Shown here in pieces: positions 48,866 to 58,040 of a stretch of 64,000 nt of DNA. Position 1 is the stretch's first letter, and the number at the start of each line of letters is the position of its first letter. The translations under genes and the position numbers were made by a program. Source of the DNA: Marinobacter salexigens (GTDB lineage: Bacteria; Pseudomonadota; Gammaproteobacteria; Pseudomonadales; Oleiphilaceae); assembly GCF_018860765.1 (NCBI RefSeq), contig NZ_JAHKPV010000001.1, positions 795,594-859,593 of the forward strand, given 5' to 3'. The notes below the pieces were generated by a model. The model was given only the letters and a program-made list of their open reading frames with translations, was not told where the DNA came from and did not search any database.

Positions 48866-50761
48866 ATGGGCAAGGAAAAGCAGCATCATTTTCTTCAGAT
48901 TAACAGCTCTCTCGGTAAAGACGCTCTGGTATTGGAGCGGCTGAAAGTGCGTGAGGGCATGTCACGCCTGTTTGAGGTGCGGGTTGGATTTACCGCTAAT
49001 CAACGTATCGCTGATATGAAGAAGCACATTGGCGAGGGTGTAACCGTTACCCTGAAGGTAGGGTCAAAAGATGGCGGTGGTGAAAAGCACTTCCATGGCC
49101 ACTTTCTTAGTATGTGGGAATTGGGAAAGCCGCTTCACAACAGCGATGGCCAGCGTTATGAGGCCATTATCGTACCGAAAGCCTGGTCTGCCGCTAATCG
49201 CACCAACTGCCGAATTTTCCAAGACAAAACTGTAAAAAAAATTGTTGAGACAATTTTGGGGGAGCATGGAGTTGCGTTCAGCTGGAAGCTGAAAAAAGGA
49301 CTTTATACCTACCGTTATTGTGTTCAGTACAACGAAACCGACTGGGATTTCGTTTGCCGGCTACTGGCTCACGAAGGTCTGTGTTTCCATTTCGAGCATT
49401 CTAGTGGCTCTCACACGATGGTCATTACCGATCATGAAAAGGCTTGGCCTAAGGCTGTTGAGGGTTCCGTTGTATTCTGTTCCAGACCAACCGGTGTGGC
49501 ACATATTTCTAGCTGGTATGCCGGTTTTAAGGCAACAGCTAACTCCATCATTGAGCATGGCTTCGATTTCGAAACGCCCAAGCAGAAGGTTAAGGCTACC
49601 AGTAGCGAACAGGTACCTGGTGGCCCTTTTGGTTCACGCGAGCTGTTTGGGTACTTCGGTGAAGATCGTCCTATCAAGGATGGCGCCAACCTTGCTGCTT
49701 TGCACCTAAAAGGCATTGCTCAGGAATCAGAGAGCTATAGGGCTGTATCCGATTACCGCTCTTTTGGTGTTGGCTTAACTTTCTCCTTCAAAGAGCATGA
49801 AGACGAAATTCCGCCACATAATGAATTTGTGATCACGGAAGTGGCGATAGAGGCTTCGGTGCCGCTGAATGCGGATAACCAGCCATCAATGGGTAGCTTT
49901 TTCTATACCAACAGCTTCCGCTGCATACCAACCAAGGCGCCCTTTGTGCCTCGTAAACTGCCGAAGCCAATGGTGCCCGGTTTGCAAACGGCAACCGTTA
50001 CCTGCGCTCCCGGCGAAGAAATCTATGTGGATGAACATGGCCGCATTAAGGTTCAGTTCCACTGGGACCGCGAAGGCAAATACGACCAAAAGAGTTCCTG
50101 TTGGATTCGTGTGGCTCAATCTTGGGCGGGCGAAAATTGGGGCGCACAGTTTATTCCCCGCGAAGGCCAAGAAGTGCTTGTTGAGTTCCTCAGTGGCGAC
50201 CCAGATCTGCCGCTGATTACCGGCTCTGTTTATAACGGCAAAAATAAAATGCCGTATGAGCCTTTGTCCAAGAAGAATATTTCAGGGCTGAAAAGCCGGT
50301 CTACCACGAAAGGCGGCGGTGCCAACTACAACGAAATCAGTTTCGACGACACCATAGGCAAAGAGCTTTTGCTGATGCACGCCGAAAAAGATCACACGTT
50401 GACGGTTGAACACGATCAGACAGATGAAGTTGAGAACGATCGCACCACCACAATTGGCAATGATGACACGCTAACCGTCAAGAACGACCAGACGGATGAC
50501 ATTAAGAACAACCGCACCACGACCGTTGGAAATAACGACACCCTAACGGTCAAAAACAACCAAACGGTTGATATCACCGGTGCTCAAGCGACCACAGCGG
50601 GCAGAACCATAACGATTGATGCAGGCCAGAGCATCACATTAAAAACGGGTGCAGCAAGTCTGACAATGGAGGCTTCCGGTGCGATATCGATTAAGGGCAC
50701 CAGCATTAGCGTGCAAGGTGTCACCATTGATATGAAAGCCGCGAAGATTAGCCTCAACTAA
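48866..50761 (+). CDS. vgrG: VgrG, T6SS spike protein
   Basis: A 631-residue spike protein with gp27-like N-terminal and gp5-like C-terminal parts. Recognised stretches are LQINSSLGKDALVLERLKVREGMSRLFEV (first 40 residues), ETDWDFVCRLLAHEGLCFHFEH, GEEIYVDEHGRIKVQFHWDREG and SCWIRVAQSWAGENWG. Short repeats such as NDQTDDIKNNRTTTVGNNDT build the C-terminal beta-prism needle that ends near KISLN. There is no toxin extension, so cargo must bind through PAAR or adaptors. ATG 48866 (AGGAAGG upstream) is preferred over the frame start at 48833. Confidence 0.96.
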   Translation: MGKEKQHHFLQINSSLGKDALVLERLKVREGMSRLFEVRVGFTANQRIADMKKHIGEGVTVTLKVGSKDGGGEKHFHGHFLSMWELGKPLHNSDGQRYEAIIVPKAWSAANRTNCRIFQDKTVKKIVETILGEHGVAFSWKLKKGLYTYRYCVQYNETDWDFVCRLLAHEGLCFHFEHSSGSHTMVITDHEKAWPKAVEGSVVFCSRPTGVAHISSWYAGFKATANSIIEHGFDFETPKQKVKATSSEQVPGGPFGSRELFGYFGEDRPIKDGANLAALHLKGIAQESESYRAVSDYRSFGVGLTFSFKEHEDEIPPHNEFVITEVAIEASVPLNADNQPSMGSFFYTNSFRCIPTKAPFVPRKLPKPMVPGLQTATVTCAPGEEIYVDEHGRIKVQFHWDREGKYDQKSSCWIRVAQSWAGENWGAQFIPREGQEVLVEFLSGDPDLPLITGSVYNGKNKMPYEPLSKKNISGLKSRSTTKGGGANYNEISFDDTIGKELLLMHAEKDHTLTVEHDQTDEVENDRTTTIGNDDTLTVKNDQTDDIKNNRTTTVGNNDTLTVKNNQTVDITGAQATTAGRTITIDAGQSITLKTGAASLTMEASGAISIKGTSISVQGVTIDMKAAKISLN

Positions 50762-50790
50762 TCAAAGGCTTTGCGCCGGAGTGCCCGTTA

Positions 50791-51609
50791 ATGCTTGAAG
50801 ACTTGCTTAAGCAGCGGCAAGCGCTGCTAGACAATGCGCAATCACCTTTGCAGTTGTTGCGACAGCTCGATAGGCGTTTAGTGCTTTGGTGTGAACAGCA
50901 TCCGCAAGACTTGGCATTGGATAGTTGGCGAAAGGCACAAGGTGATGCCCCAGTTTTTTGGCCGGGAGCACTGAGGTTGGAGCTGACCATGCGTCTGCAT
51001 GCTTGCCCGCCGTGGGAGGGCTTCGAGCTGTCGCAGAGTGAAACGGCCAGTGAGTGCAGGGAAGGAAACCACTGGCAAATGCTGGCCTGTCATTCCGGAA
51101 TGGAACTTCCTAGGGAATGGCCGGAACCTCCGCAACAACAGCTCTGGGCAGCTATGGCGGCCAGCCGCCGAGGGCAAGAAGCCAAAGTAGACGCTTGTTG
51201 GCAAGCATGCGTTAGCATGCAGACCGGCGCCATAATGATGAGCGAGCCCGCTGTTAAGAGTTTGTTGTCGGAGTTGTGGCTCGCGGGGGATCCATTTTGG
51301 CGAGAGTGGTTTTTCCCGCTGCTATTGGCTGCGTCAGAACAACTGCATCCAGCCATGATTAATGGTTTGGCTGGAAGAGTGAGGGATGCTTCGGTGATTG
51401 AAGCTATGGGCATTTCGGGAAGTGATCGCTTTTTGCCGTTGCTTGCAGAGGTTGCTTCCCATGGGGGCGAGCAAGGAGAGGTAGCGAGCGAGGCCTTGCA
51501 GCGGAGGAAAGCTCATAGCCAAGACCTTGGTCAGCGGTACCGCCAATGGTGGGCAAGTTGGTTGCGTGTTCAGGGTGCTCCGTGGTCGCTGTTCGGAGGT
51601 TGTTGGTGA
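50791..51609 (+). CDS. Unrecognised vgrG-linked protein, possible HEAT-like adaptor
   Basis: A 272-residue cytoplasmic protein, helical and Trp/Leu-rich, with several WLAGDPFWREWFFPLLLAAS-like stretches. The C-terminal half with repeated Leu/Ala helices (MINGLAGRVRDASVIEAMGI, LPLLAEVASHGGEQGEVASEAL) could be HEAT-like. GGAG lies eight bases before the ATG. It directly follows vgrG and overlaps the next gene by one base, so it probably belongs to effector loading. HEAT-type genes beside vgrG are known in other T6SS loci, but no specific homologue could be confirmed. Confidence 0.65.
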   Translation: MLEDLLKQRQALLDNAQSPLQLLRQLDRRLVLWCEQHPQDLALDSWRKAQGDAPVFWPGALRLELTMRLHACPPWEGFELSQSETASECREGNHWQMLACHSGMELPREWPEPPQQQLWAAMAASRRGQEAKVDACWQACVSMQTGAIMMSEPAVKSLLSELWLAGDPFWREWFFPLLLAASEQLHPAMINGLAGRVRDASVIEAMGISGSDRFLPLLAEVASHGGEQGEVASEALQRRKAHSQDLGQRYRQWWASWLRVQGAPWSLFGGCW

Positions 51610-52457
51610 TGGCTGCAAGCGAACGCACCGGAGGCTGGCAGGTCAGCGCCCTAATTGGTGAGATTGCCGGCCGAGGTCTGGCTGACTGGTTTCGGAGCGG
51701 GTTTGTTCCCGCAGATGATTCTGAGTCGCGGGAGGCAAACGGCGGGCTGTTAACGCCAGAGCGGCTGCGCCCGTATTTAGATCCAAATTGCCCGGGATGG
51801 TTAATACTTCCAGCTGCAGAGCATCAACGTAGAGAGCAGTGGCTGGCGGCATTTACTGACCAGCCTGTGGAGATTGGTTTTGGGCGGGCCGGGTTGGCTT
51901 TAGCTGTTCGGGCTGTGGATCGTGCCGGGGTTGCTGCGCAGATACTGGCCGCGGACCTCGAGCCAGAGCTTCAGGTTCTCGCAATGGTTTTGAGCCCGGG
52001 GTCTGGTCCTAGCGTGCACTTTAGTGCTCTGGATGGAAGGCTGGAGGGCACTAACGATTTGGCGACTCTGCTGACTAATGCGCAGGCGGCTGTGCCGGAA
52101 ATAGAAGTGCTGGTATGCCCGGGCACTCCGCAGGAATGTGGCTTTGAGCGGATCATGCCTTTTTTGGCCGGCCTTTCACGTTGGAATCGACCCGCTTTAC
52201 GTTGGGAGTTTCCTGAGCTGGTGTTGGATGCTCCCGGTGTTTTAGGCGCTCTTTGGGGGCTTTATTGGCTGTTGGATGGCTACAGAGTAGGCGATTGGCA
52301 ACAACCGGGCGCATTGCTGTTGTTGGATGCGGTTAGCCCTTTGGCGGGAGTGATTGCAGTTAGTTGTAGTGAAACGAGTATGGCCGGTGCAGCGCCTCGG
52401 CCAGCCATCAAAAGCCTTGAGCAATACAGGACGGAGAGGGCACGAATCTCAAGTTGA
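51609..52457 (+). CDS. Unrecognised vgrG-linked protein, possibly thiolase-like
   Basis: A 282-residue cytoplasmic protein. The start (ATG 51609) overlaps the TGA of the previous gene and has GGAGG nine bases upstream; the frame open to 51546 is not needed. The C-terminal stretch GALWGLYWLLDGYRVGDW followed by GALLLLDAVSPLAGVIAVS resembles the fold of thiolase or ketoacyl-synthase C-termini, but no catalytic Cys-His-His pattern is seen. If related it would be non-enzymatic. The pairing with the preceding gene suggests joint action in effector loading (inference). Confidence 0.6.
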   Translation: MAASERTGGWQVSALIGEIAGRGLADWFRSGFVPADDSESREANGGLLTPERLRPYLDPNCPGWLILPAAEHQRREQWLAAFTDQPVEIGFGRAGLALAVRAVDRAGVAAQILAADLEPELQVLAMVLSPGSGPSVHFSALDGRLEGTNDLATLLTNAQAAVPEIEVLVCPGTPQECGFERIMPFLAGLSRWNRPALRWEFPELVLDAPGVLGALWGLYWLLDGYRVGDWQQPGALLLLDAVSPLAGVIAVSCSETSMAGAAPRPAIKSLEQYRTERARISS

Positions 52458-52598
52458 TGTCGGAGTTGTCCAGCGGATCATAAGTGATAGGTCACTGTGG
52501 ATAAACGTACCCGCCGACCGGTTCCAGAGGCGCGTTCGGTACTTGGCGTGAGGCTTATGGAGTTTGAGCACCGGGCAAAACGGAGACAAGCCGTGAGA

Positions 52599-53039
52599 AT
52601 GAGTTTTTATTGGAGATGGCTGCCGGTTTTACTGATGTTACCTGTGCTGGCGGAGGCAGGAGGCGTCGCTTCTCCGGTGGTTGACGCCAGAGTGATGGAA
52701 GTGGGGGTCGTTCGACACCAAGACACCCTATGGCGCTACGCCCGTTTTAGCAGCGAGAGCGATTACCCGTGCTTGAGGTTTGAAGCGGTTCATCCCGACC
52801 AAGGCTGGCGTGTGCTAGAGCGGCTGGATGTATGCGACATCACGCTTCAGGATGATGCCACTCTCGACTTTAGAGATACCGCTTACACGGGTTTCTCGGT
52901 GATCGAGTTTAGCCGAGAGCACAGTGCCTTCACTTTTGAGGTGGAGTACATCCGCCGGACGGCAGCGGGTGAGCAGAGTGTGTTTTGCATGTTGCCCGTC
53001 TCTCATAACGAGAACTTCGGACATTTAGTGTGCCGGTGA
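52599..53039 (+). CDS. Exported protein with four cysteines, before the Rhs gene
   Basis: A 146-residue protein with a signal peptide MSFYWRWLPVLLMLPVLAEA and four cysteines in the mature part, placed to form two disulfides. The sequence is beta-rich (RYARFSSESDYPCLRFEAVH). ATG 52599 gives the shortest clean signal peptide; in-frame starts at 52497 and 52557 would put a charged extension in front. No family was recognised. It is 72 bp upstream of the Rhs start. It might be a periplasmic immunity or accessory protein. Confidence 0.65.
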   Translation: MSFYWRWLPVLLMLPVLAEAGGVASPVVDARVMEVGVVRHQDTLWRYARFSSESDYPCLRFEAVHPDQGWRVLERLDVCDITLQDDATLDFRDTAYTGFSVIEFSREHSAFTFEVEYIRRTAAGEQSVFCMLPVSHNENFGHLVCR

Positions 53040-53111
53040 TGAATACCAACACCGGAAAGGCCAAGCTGGCCAGATGTTACACCGGACGCATTAAGCAGGG
53101 ATTGCACAAGT

Positions 53112-56100
53112 ATGGCCAGTCATATCGAATTTAACGGCGCAGATGGCTACAAGTACATTGTTGTTCGGCCAGACACTTACGATGGTCCTCAAGGTCCAGA
53201 GAACGCTGAGGGCAATGAAGACTGGAGTCAGTGGCTGCGCAACCGCTTTAGCCCCGGGTTCGCCAATGAAAGCACCCAATGGCTGAGTGTGCTCCAAAGC
53301 CATGGTGTTTCACTCCACGTAGCGAGTAATAGCGACTTGCTATTCCGGCATGTTGCTCAGATGCTTCGAGATCGGCAACTGGCTATCTACAAAGTGCCTT
53401 TGCACAGCCTGCCGCCAAGTGAAGGCAGTGGCGGTGGAGGCGGCAGCAGCACTGCCCGCACGGGTAACGCCCCGGCAAGTGCCGCATCATCTGCCCCTGC
53501 AGGCAGCTCGAAAGCAAAGCAAGCCGATACCGACGACCCCGGAGCCAACACCGCTGACATGCAGTGCCAAGGTGATCCGGTAGCGCCTGTAACGGGTGAA
53601 GAAATCCTCGATATTGAGGACTTCGTTATAGAAGGCCCCATGCCCCTTACGTGGACGCGCCGCTACCGCTCAGGATACTGCGAGAGACAGTTGGGCTTCG
53701 GAGCAGGCTGGGCCATTACGTGCTTACGGCAGATACATCTTGATGGCGACCACCTCTGGATACTCGATAAAGACAGCCGATCCCTGCGCCTTAAAACACT
53801 CGCACCGGGTGAGATAACTTGGCAGGTTCATACCGGACTGAGGGTGGAGCGGCGCCAAGACAACCAAATAGTGTTGACCGAAGCCAACGGGATGGCCTGG
53901 ATATTGGCCACACAAGACAACAAAACCTGGTTGCCTGTGAGTGTGCAAAACCTGACAGGCCAGCAGTGGCGTTTCCACTATGACGCTGAATTCAGGCTTT
54001 CTCATCTGCGGCTGAATGCCCATACCGCCGTGGTGTTCAGCTACAACAAGCATCACCCGGAGCGGGTACACGCCATACACTTGGAAAACGGTGACCAGCG
54101 TCGCCTCTTGGCACTTTACAGCTACGATGAACAGGGCAACCTGCTGCGCGCCGAAAGCGATTATGGCACCGAACAGTACCAGTATCAGGGGCACTTGCTC
54201 ACCCACCGCGAATTACCCACCGGGTACACCTTCCACTTCGAATGGCAAGGTCACGGTGAGCGTGCGCGTTGCCTCCGCAGCCGGGGTGAACAGGGCCACC
54301 ACGACTTCCAGTTCGACTACCAGCCCGAGCGCTACCTAACACAGGTACGCGATGCCCACGGCAACGTTCAGGTATTTCATTACGACGACAACGGCCGCAT
54401 CCTAGCCCGGCAAGACCCTGATGGCGCACTCTGGCAGTGGGCCTACGATGGCCTAGGGCGCTTGGTGCAAGAAACCCGGCCCGATGGTGCGCAAACCCAA
54501 CACCGTTACGATCGCCAAGGCCGTAAAGCTGAAACCATCGAGCCCGACGGCCGCAGCCACCGGTGGCACTTCAACGAGCTGGGCTTCTGTACCGCTGAAA
54601 CGCACCCGGATGGCCGCACTCACAGGCGCCGTGTTGATTTAGCTGGCCGTTTGCTTAGTGAAGAACGCCCCGATGGCAGCCAGTGGCACTACCAGTACGA
54701 TGCTGACGGCTGGCCAGTACAGGCTACCAGCACCACCGGAGAAACCACCGAACTGGGCTGTGCCGACACAGGCCACCTTCTGGCGAGCAACCGCAACGGC
54801 CAGCTTCAGCGTTTTGCCTTTCACCCGGATGGCCGCGTGGCGGGCAAGCTGGAACAGGGCTTGGTAACCCAATACGACTATCAAGGCCAGCGCCTACTGG
54901 CCGTGCACCAATACCCCGAACAAGCACCGGAACAAAAACGCAGCCGCCAGTACCACTACGACAAAGCTGGCCGCCTGACCGACTACACCACGGCCCAAGG
55001 CGACCAACACGGCTACGAATACGGCCCTTTGATGCGCCCACTGGCGTACCGCCGACCCGATGGTCACAAGGTTCAGTACCAGTACGACCTCAGAGAACGC
55101 CTGACTGCCATCACCCGCGCAGACGGCAAACAGTGGCAACTGGGCTGGAACGCCCAAGGCCACATCGACCGTTGCGCCGCCCCCGACGGCCGCGATATCC
55201 ATTTTCAGTATAACGCCGCCGGGCACATCACCCACCGTGAACACCCCGGCTTCTGGGCACAACGCACAGAGCGAGACCCCGCTGGCCGGGTACTGACCCA
55301 AACCAGCCAAGGCAAAGACCGCAAAGCCGTCACCCGCCACTACCGTTACGACGCCTTTGGCCGCCGCACCCACGCCAGTTGCGCCGACCGCAAACTGCAC
55401 TGGGCCTATAACACCGTCGGCCAGATCACCGAACACCATCAGGACCGCCACCGCACCACCTACGGCTACGGCCCCGGTGGCCGGATAGACACGATCCAAC
55501 TGCCCGACGGCAGCACTGTCCATTACCACTACGACCCACAAGGCCGTTGGCACACCCTGAGCGTGAACGGCGACACCCTGATCGAACGCACCTTCGACAG
55601 CCAGAACCGGGAAACCACCCGCACAGCGGGCAGCAATACCCAAAGCCAGCTGCACGACCGCTACGGCTGCCTGATCAAACGCAAATGGCAAGGCCAACAA
55701 AGTGCCACAAGACGCTACCGCTGGGACGCCGAAAACCGTCTGGAAGCCACCGAAGACAGTCTGGCCGGCAGCACCCACTACCAACGGGACAGCCAAGGCC
55801 AACTGACCCAAGAGAACGACACCGAATACCACTACGATCTGGGCGGCAATCGCGTCCCGGAAGGCAGCCAGATTGAGAGCGACCGCCTGATCAACGTTGG
55901 CCACAATGACGAGCACACGCAGCCAACAAAACGATCCTACGATGCACTCGGCGCGGAAATCCGCATCACCAGCCAAACCACCGAACACCGAACCTTCGAC
56001 GCCGAAGGCCAACTCATCGAACTCAAACGCCCCAGCCTGCACATCACCTACGGCTACGACGCACTGGGTAGGCGAGCCTGGCGCAAAACCGACGCAGGCA

Positions 56101-57569
56101 CCACCACCTACCTGTGGCACAACGATGTATTGCTGGGAGAACAGAGCCCAACCGGCCAGTGGCAGTGGTACCTCCGTGACCCACAAACCGATGAGCCGTT
56201 AATCACGCTGATCGACAACCAACCCTACTACTACGAACTGGACCACAGAATGATGCCGGTTCGGTTGTGGGACCAAAGCGGCCAAAAGGTTTGGGAGGGG
56301 CATGCGGATGCGTGGGGTAAGTGCCGGCCTGAAACGCTCAATAACAGCATCCACCAGCCCTTGAGGTTGCCGGGGCAGTTTGAGGATGAGCTGACGGGGA
56401 TCGTTCAGAATCGGTTTCGGGATTACGATCCCGCCACTGGGCGGTATCTGACGCCGGATCTTTTGGGAGTGCAGGGCGGCCTCAATACATACCGTTATAC
56501 TCGGAACCCTTTAGATTATATCGACCCGCTGGGTCTGAGTAGTTGTGAGACTTCCGGCGTAACTCCGGACGATGCGATGAAAGGCGAAGAAGGGCCTGTC
56601 GGCGATGATGGACCGGCCTTCCAGAACATTGAGCTGGCTGGCGCTGTTGCTTTGGCCAGAGCGCCCGCTCCGGTTCCAAACCTACCGACATCAACCGTTA
56701 CCCGTGTGGTAACCGGTGCGGCGGCGAATGATGCAGTGTATGCCGTCGAGCGGTCGTTGTTTTCCAGAGTTCTGCCAGCTCTGGGAACGGCGGCAACGTT
56801 TGTGACCGGGATGCTTTATAGCCCGGAACTGGGTGGCGGCCTAGAGCAGATCAGCGCACCGGATGGCACGGTTTACAGTAAGCATGGTGATGAACGAATC
56901 TGGAATGCTGCTGGGGTTGATGGTTCTACGTGGCAAACAGACTCGCCGCAGGAGGATATGGAGTATCGCACGTGGTTGGCGAATGGTGGGGATGGGTCGT
57001 TTCAGCAGTGGATAGCCAGCGGGAAGCCCACGGAAATTCTGCAACCTAATCTTCCCATAGATACTCACGATTTTGATAGTACGAACAGCGTTAGTCTAGG
57101 TGAGTTCTGTGATTCTGTCGAAGAGTTTGATGTCCACGACAAAAAATCTCAAGAAGCTTTCTCGCTATTTAACGATAAGCGGTGGGGAGAGCTTGAGGAT
57201 ATGTTCAACAGCGAAGGAATTAATGGTGGTTGGCCCCCGAATAGAGGAGCCATTAGTTCTATGGAAATCTCACTGGCGCCGGGCCAAAAGGTGGATAGGT
57301 ACGGTGGTTTTTTCGATAATGATACTGGAGAATTTAGAGACCTAGGCACCTTTACTGCGGCAGCGGATGTACCTTTTGAGAACAGGGCGTTGCCTGAGGC
57401 CACTTTAAATAAGCCATACAAAAAATACGAGGTTATTAAAGAGATACCTAACGTTAAGGCAGGAAAAGCTATACCGTGGTTTGGCCAGCCTGGAGAGGGT
57501 GTCCAATATGAGTTGCCGGTTTCTATGGAAGAGCTGGTTAAGGGTGGATACGTTCAGGAGATAGAGTAG
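53112..57569 (+). CDS. Rhs polymorphic toxin with a C-terminal TNT (NAD-glycohydrolase) domain
   Basis: A 1485-residue Rhs protein. Residues 1-105 form an N-terminal domain without PAAR or transmembrane helices. A Gly/Ser/Ala linker is followed by GDPVAPVTGEEILDIEDFVI (near 155), the DUF6531-like start of the Rhs shell. Dozens of YD repeats (residues about 300-1080) build the cocoon, ending with FRDYDPATGRYLTPD and the autocleavage motif DPLGL at 1138-1142. The variable tip has a TNT-type domain at about 1374-1485: GGWPPNRG, DRYGG (Arg1396), NKPYKKYEVI, PWFGQPGEGVQY (Gln1465) and MEELVKGGY. TNT domains hydrolyse NAD+ (known for CpnT of Mycobacterium). Delivery is presumed to be through VgrG. 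Confidence 0.93.
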   Translation: MASHIEFNGADGYKYIVVRPDTYDGPQGPENAEGNEDWSQWLRNRFSPGFANESTQWLSVLQSHGVSLHVASNSDLLFRHVAQMLRDRQLAIYKVPLHSLPPSEGSGGGGGSSTARTGNAPASAASSAPAGSSKAKQADTDDPGANTADMQCQGDPVAPVTGEEILDIEDFVIEGPMPLTWTRRYRSGYCERQLGFGAGWAITCLRQIHLDGDHLWILDKDSRSLRLKTLAPGEITWQVHTGLRVERRQDNQIVLTEANGMAWILATQDNKTWLPVSVQNLTGQQWRFHYDAEFRLSHLRLNAHTAVVFSYNKHHPERVHAIHLENGDQRRLLALYSYDEQGNLLRAESDYGTEQYQYQGHLLTHRELPTGYTFHFEWQGHGERARCLRSRGEQGHHDFQFDYQPERYLTQVRDAHGNVQVFHYDDNGRILARQDPDGALWQWAYDGLGRLVQETRPDGAQTQHRYDRQGRKAETIEPDGRSHRWHFNELGFCTAETHPDGRTHRRRVDLAGRLLSEERPDGSQWHYQYDADGWPVQATSTTGETTELGCADTGHLLASNRNGQLQRFAFHPDGRVAGKLEQGLVTQYDYQGQRLLAVHQYPEQAPEQKRSRQYHYDKAGRLTDYTTAQGDQHGYEYGPLMRPLAYRRPDGHKVQYQYDLRERLTAITRADGKQWQLGWNAQGHIDRCAAPDGRDIHFQYNAAGHITHREHPGFWAQRTERDPAGRVLTQTSQGKDRKAVTRHYRYDAFGRRTHASCADRKLHWAYNTVGQITEHHQDRHRTTYGYGPGGRIDTIQLPDGSTVHYHYDPQGRWHTLSVNGDTLIERTFDSQNRETTRTAGSNTQSQLHDRYGCLIKRKWQGQQSATRRYRWDAENRLEATEDSLAGSTHYQRDSQGQLTQENDTEYHYDLGGNRVPEGSQIESDRLINVGHNDEHTQPTKRSYDALGAEIRITSQTTEHRTFDAEGQLIELKRPSLHITYGYDALGRRAWRKTDAGTTTYLWHNDVLLGEQSPTGQWQWYLRDPQTDEPLITLIDNQPYYYELDHRMMPVRLWDQSGQKVWEGHADAWGKCRPETLNNSIHQPLRLPGQFEDELTGIVQNRFRDYDPATGRYLTPDLLGVQGGLNTYRYTRNPLDYIDPLGLSSCETSGVTPDDAMKGEEGPVGDDGPAFQNIELAGAVALARAPAPVPNLPTSTVTRVVTGAAANDAVYAVERSLFSRVLPALGTAATFVTGMLYSPELGGGLEQISAPDGTVYSKHGDERIWNAAGVDGSTWQTDSPQEDMEYRTWLANGGDGSFQQWIASGKPTEILQPNLPIDTHDFDSTNSVSLGEFCDSVEEFDVHDKKSQEAFSLFNDKRWGELEDMFNSEGINGGWPPNRGAISSMEISLAPGQKVDRYGGFFDNDTGEFRDLGTFTAAADVPFENRALPEATLNKPYKKYEVIKEIPNVKAGKAIPWFGQPGEGVQYELPVSMEELVKGGYVQEIE
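56439..56459 (+). repeat. End of the Rhs core duplicated downstream
   Basis: This 21-base segment inside the Rhs gene encodes the GRYLTPD part of the core end. An identical copy occurs at 57967-57987 after the immunity gene, marking the point where toxin tips are exchanged. Confidence 0.85.
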
Positions 57570-57570
57570 T

Positions 57571-57933
57571 ATGAATATTGAAAATGACGGGGCCTGTTTA
57601 GTTTTTGACGGTGACATTGAAGAAATGCAAAAAATAACTCCTGAAGTTGAAGTTGACGGAGTTAAAGTAGATGTGACTCCAAGTGCGCTCAATAGAGTCG
57701 AAGATCTAGAGAAATTTCGTTGTGATATAAGTATTGATCAAATCGCGCATAATTTAGGTTTTAAGGTCACAGTGTTTGATGGAAGAAAGATCTATCATGG
57801 CAGTAAGCAAGGACTGAAGCTTTTTTTTATTGCTAAGAGTCTTTCTGGCATTGAAAAGATACTGATGTTCTCTTTTGGAGAGTTTCAGCCGAGGCGATTT
57901 ATTTGCATATTTGAGGGTGTTTTAGAGGCCTAA
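57571..57933 (+). CDS. Candidate immunity protein for the Rhs-TNT toxin
   Basis: A 120-residue cytoplasmic protein that begins one base after the Rhs stop; AGGAG (57557-57561) within the Rhs end is the RBS. It is lower in GC than the Rhs core, as typical for exchangeable tip/immunity modules. No signal peptide is present, consistent with protection in the cytosol, where NAD+ would be attacked. The sequence (ISIDQIAHNLGFKVTVFDGR; SFGEFQPRRFICIFEGVL) is not like any family I recognise. Function is inferred from position, composition and size. Confidence 0.7.
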   Translation: MNIENDGACLVFDGDIEEMQKITPEVEVDGVKVDVTPSALNRVEDLEKFRCDISIDQIAHNLGFKVTVFDGRKIYHGSKQGLKLFFIAKSLSGIEKILMFSFGEFQPRRFICIFEGVLEA

Positions 57934-57966
57934 CTTAAAGAACTTTCGTGAGTATGTTCCAGAATG

Positions 57967-57987
57967 GGGCGGTATCTGACGCCGGAT
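57967..57987 (+). repeat. Displaced 21-bp vestige of the Rhs core end
   Basis: This is an exact copy of 56439-56459 and keeps the GRYLTPD reading frame, which continues SQDILGAG and stops at 58012-58014. It is the scar expected when a new toxin tip and immunity gene were inserted ahead of an older one. The genes that follow may therefore belong to the former tip. Confidence 0.8.
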
Positions 57988-58040
57988 TCACAAGATATAC
58001 TGGGCGCGGGATGAACGACTATCTACAAAGGAATGTAACC

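Noticed and set aside
54894..56186. 430-codon open frame on the minus strand inside the Rhs gene
   Set aside because: It is antisense to the highly biased YD-repeat coding sequence. Its Val/Ala/Gly-rich composition is what reversed codons of that gene give, and no start signal is present.
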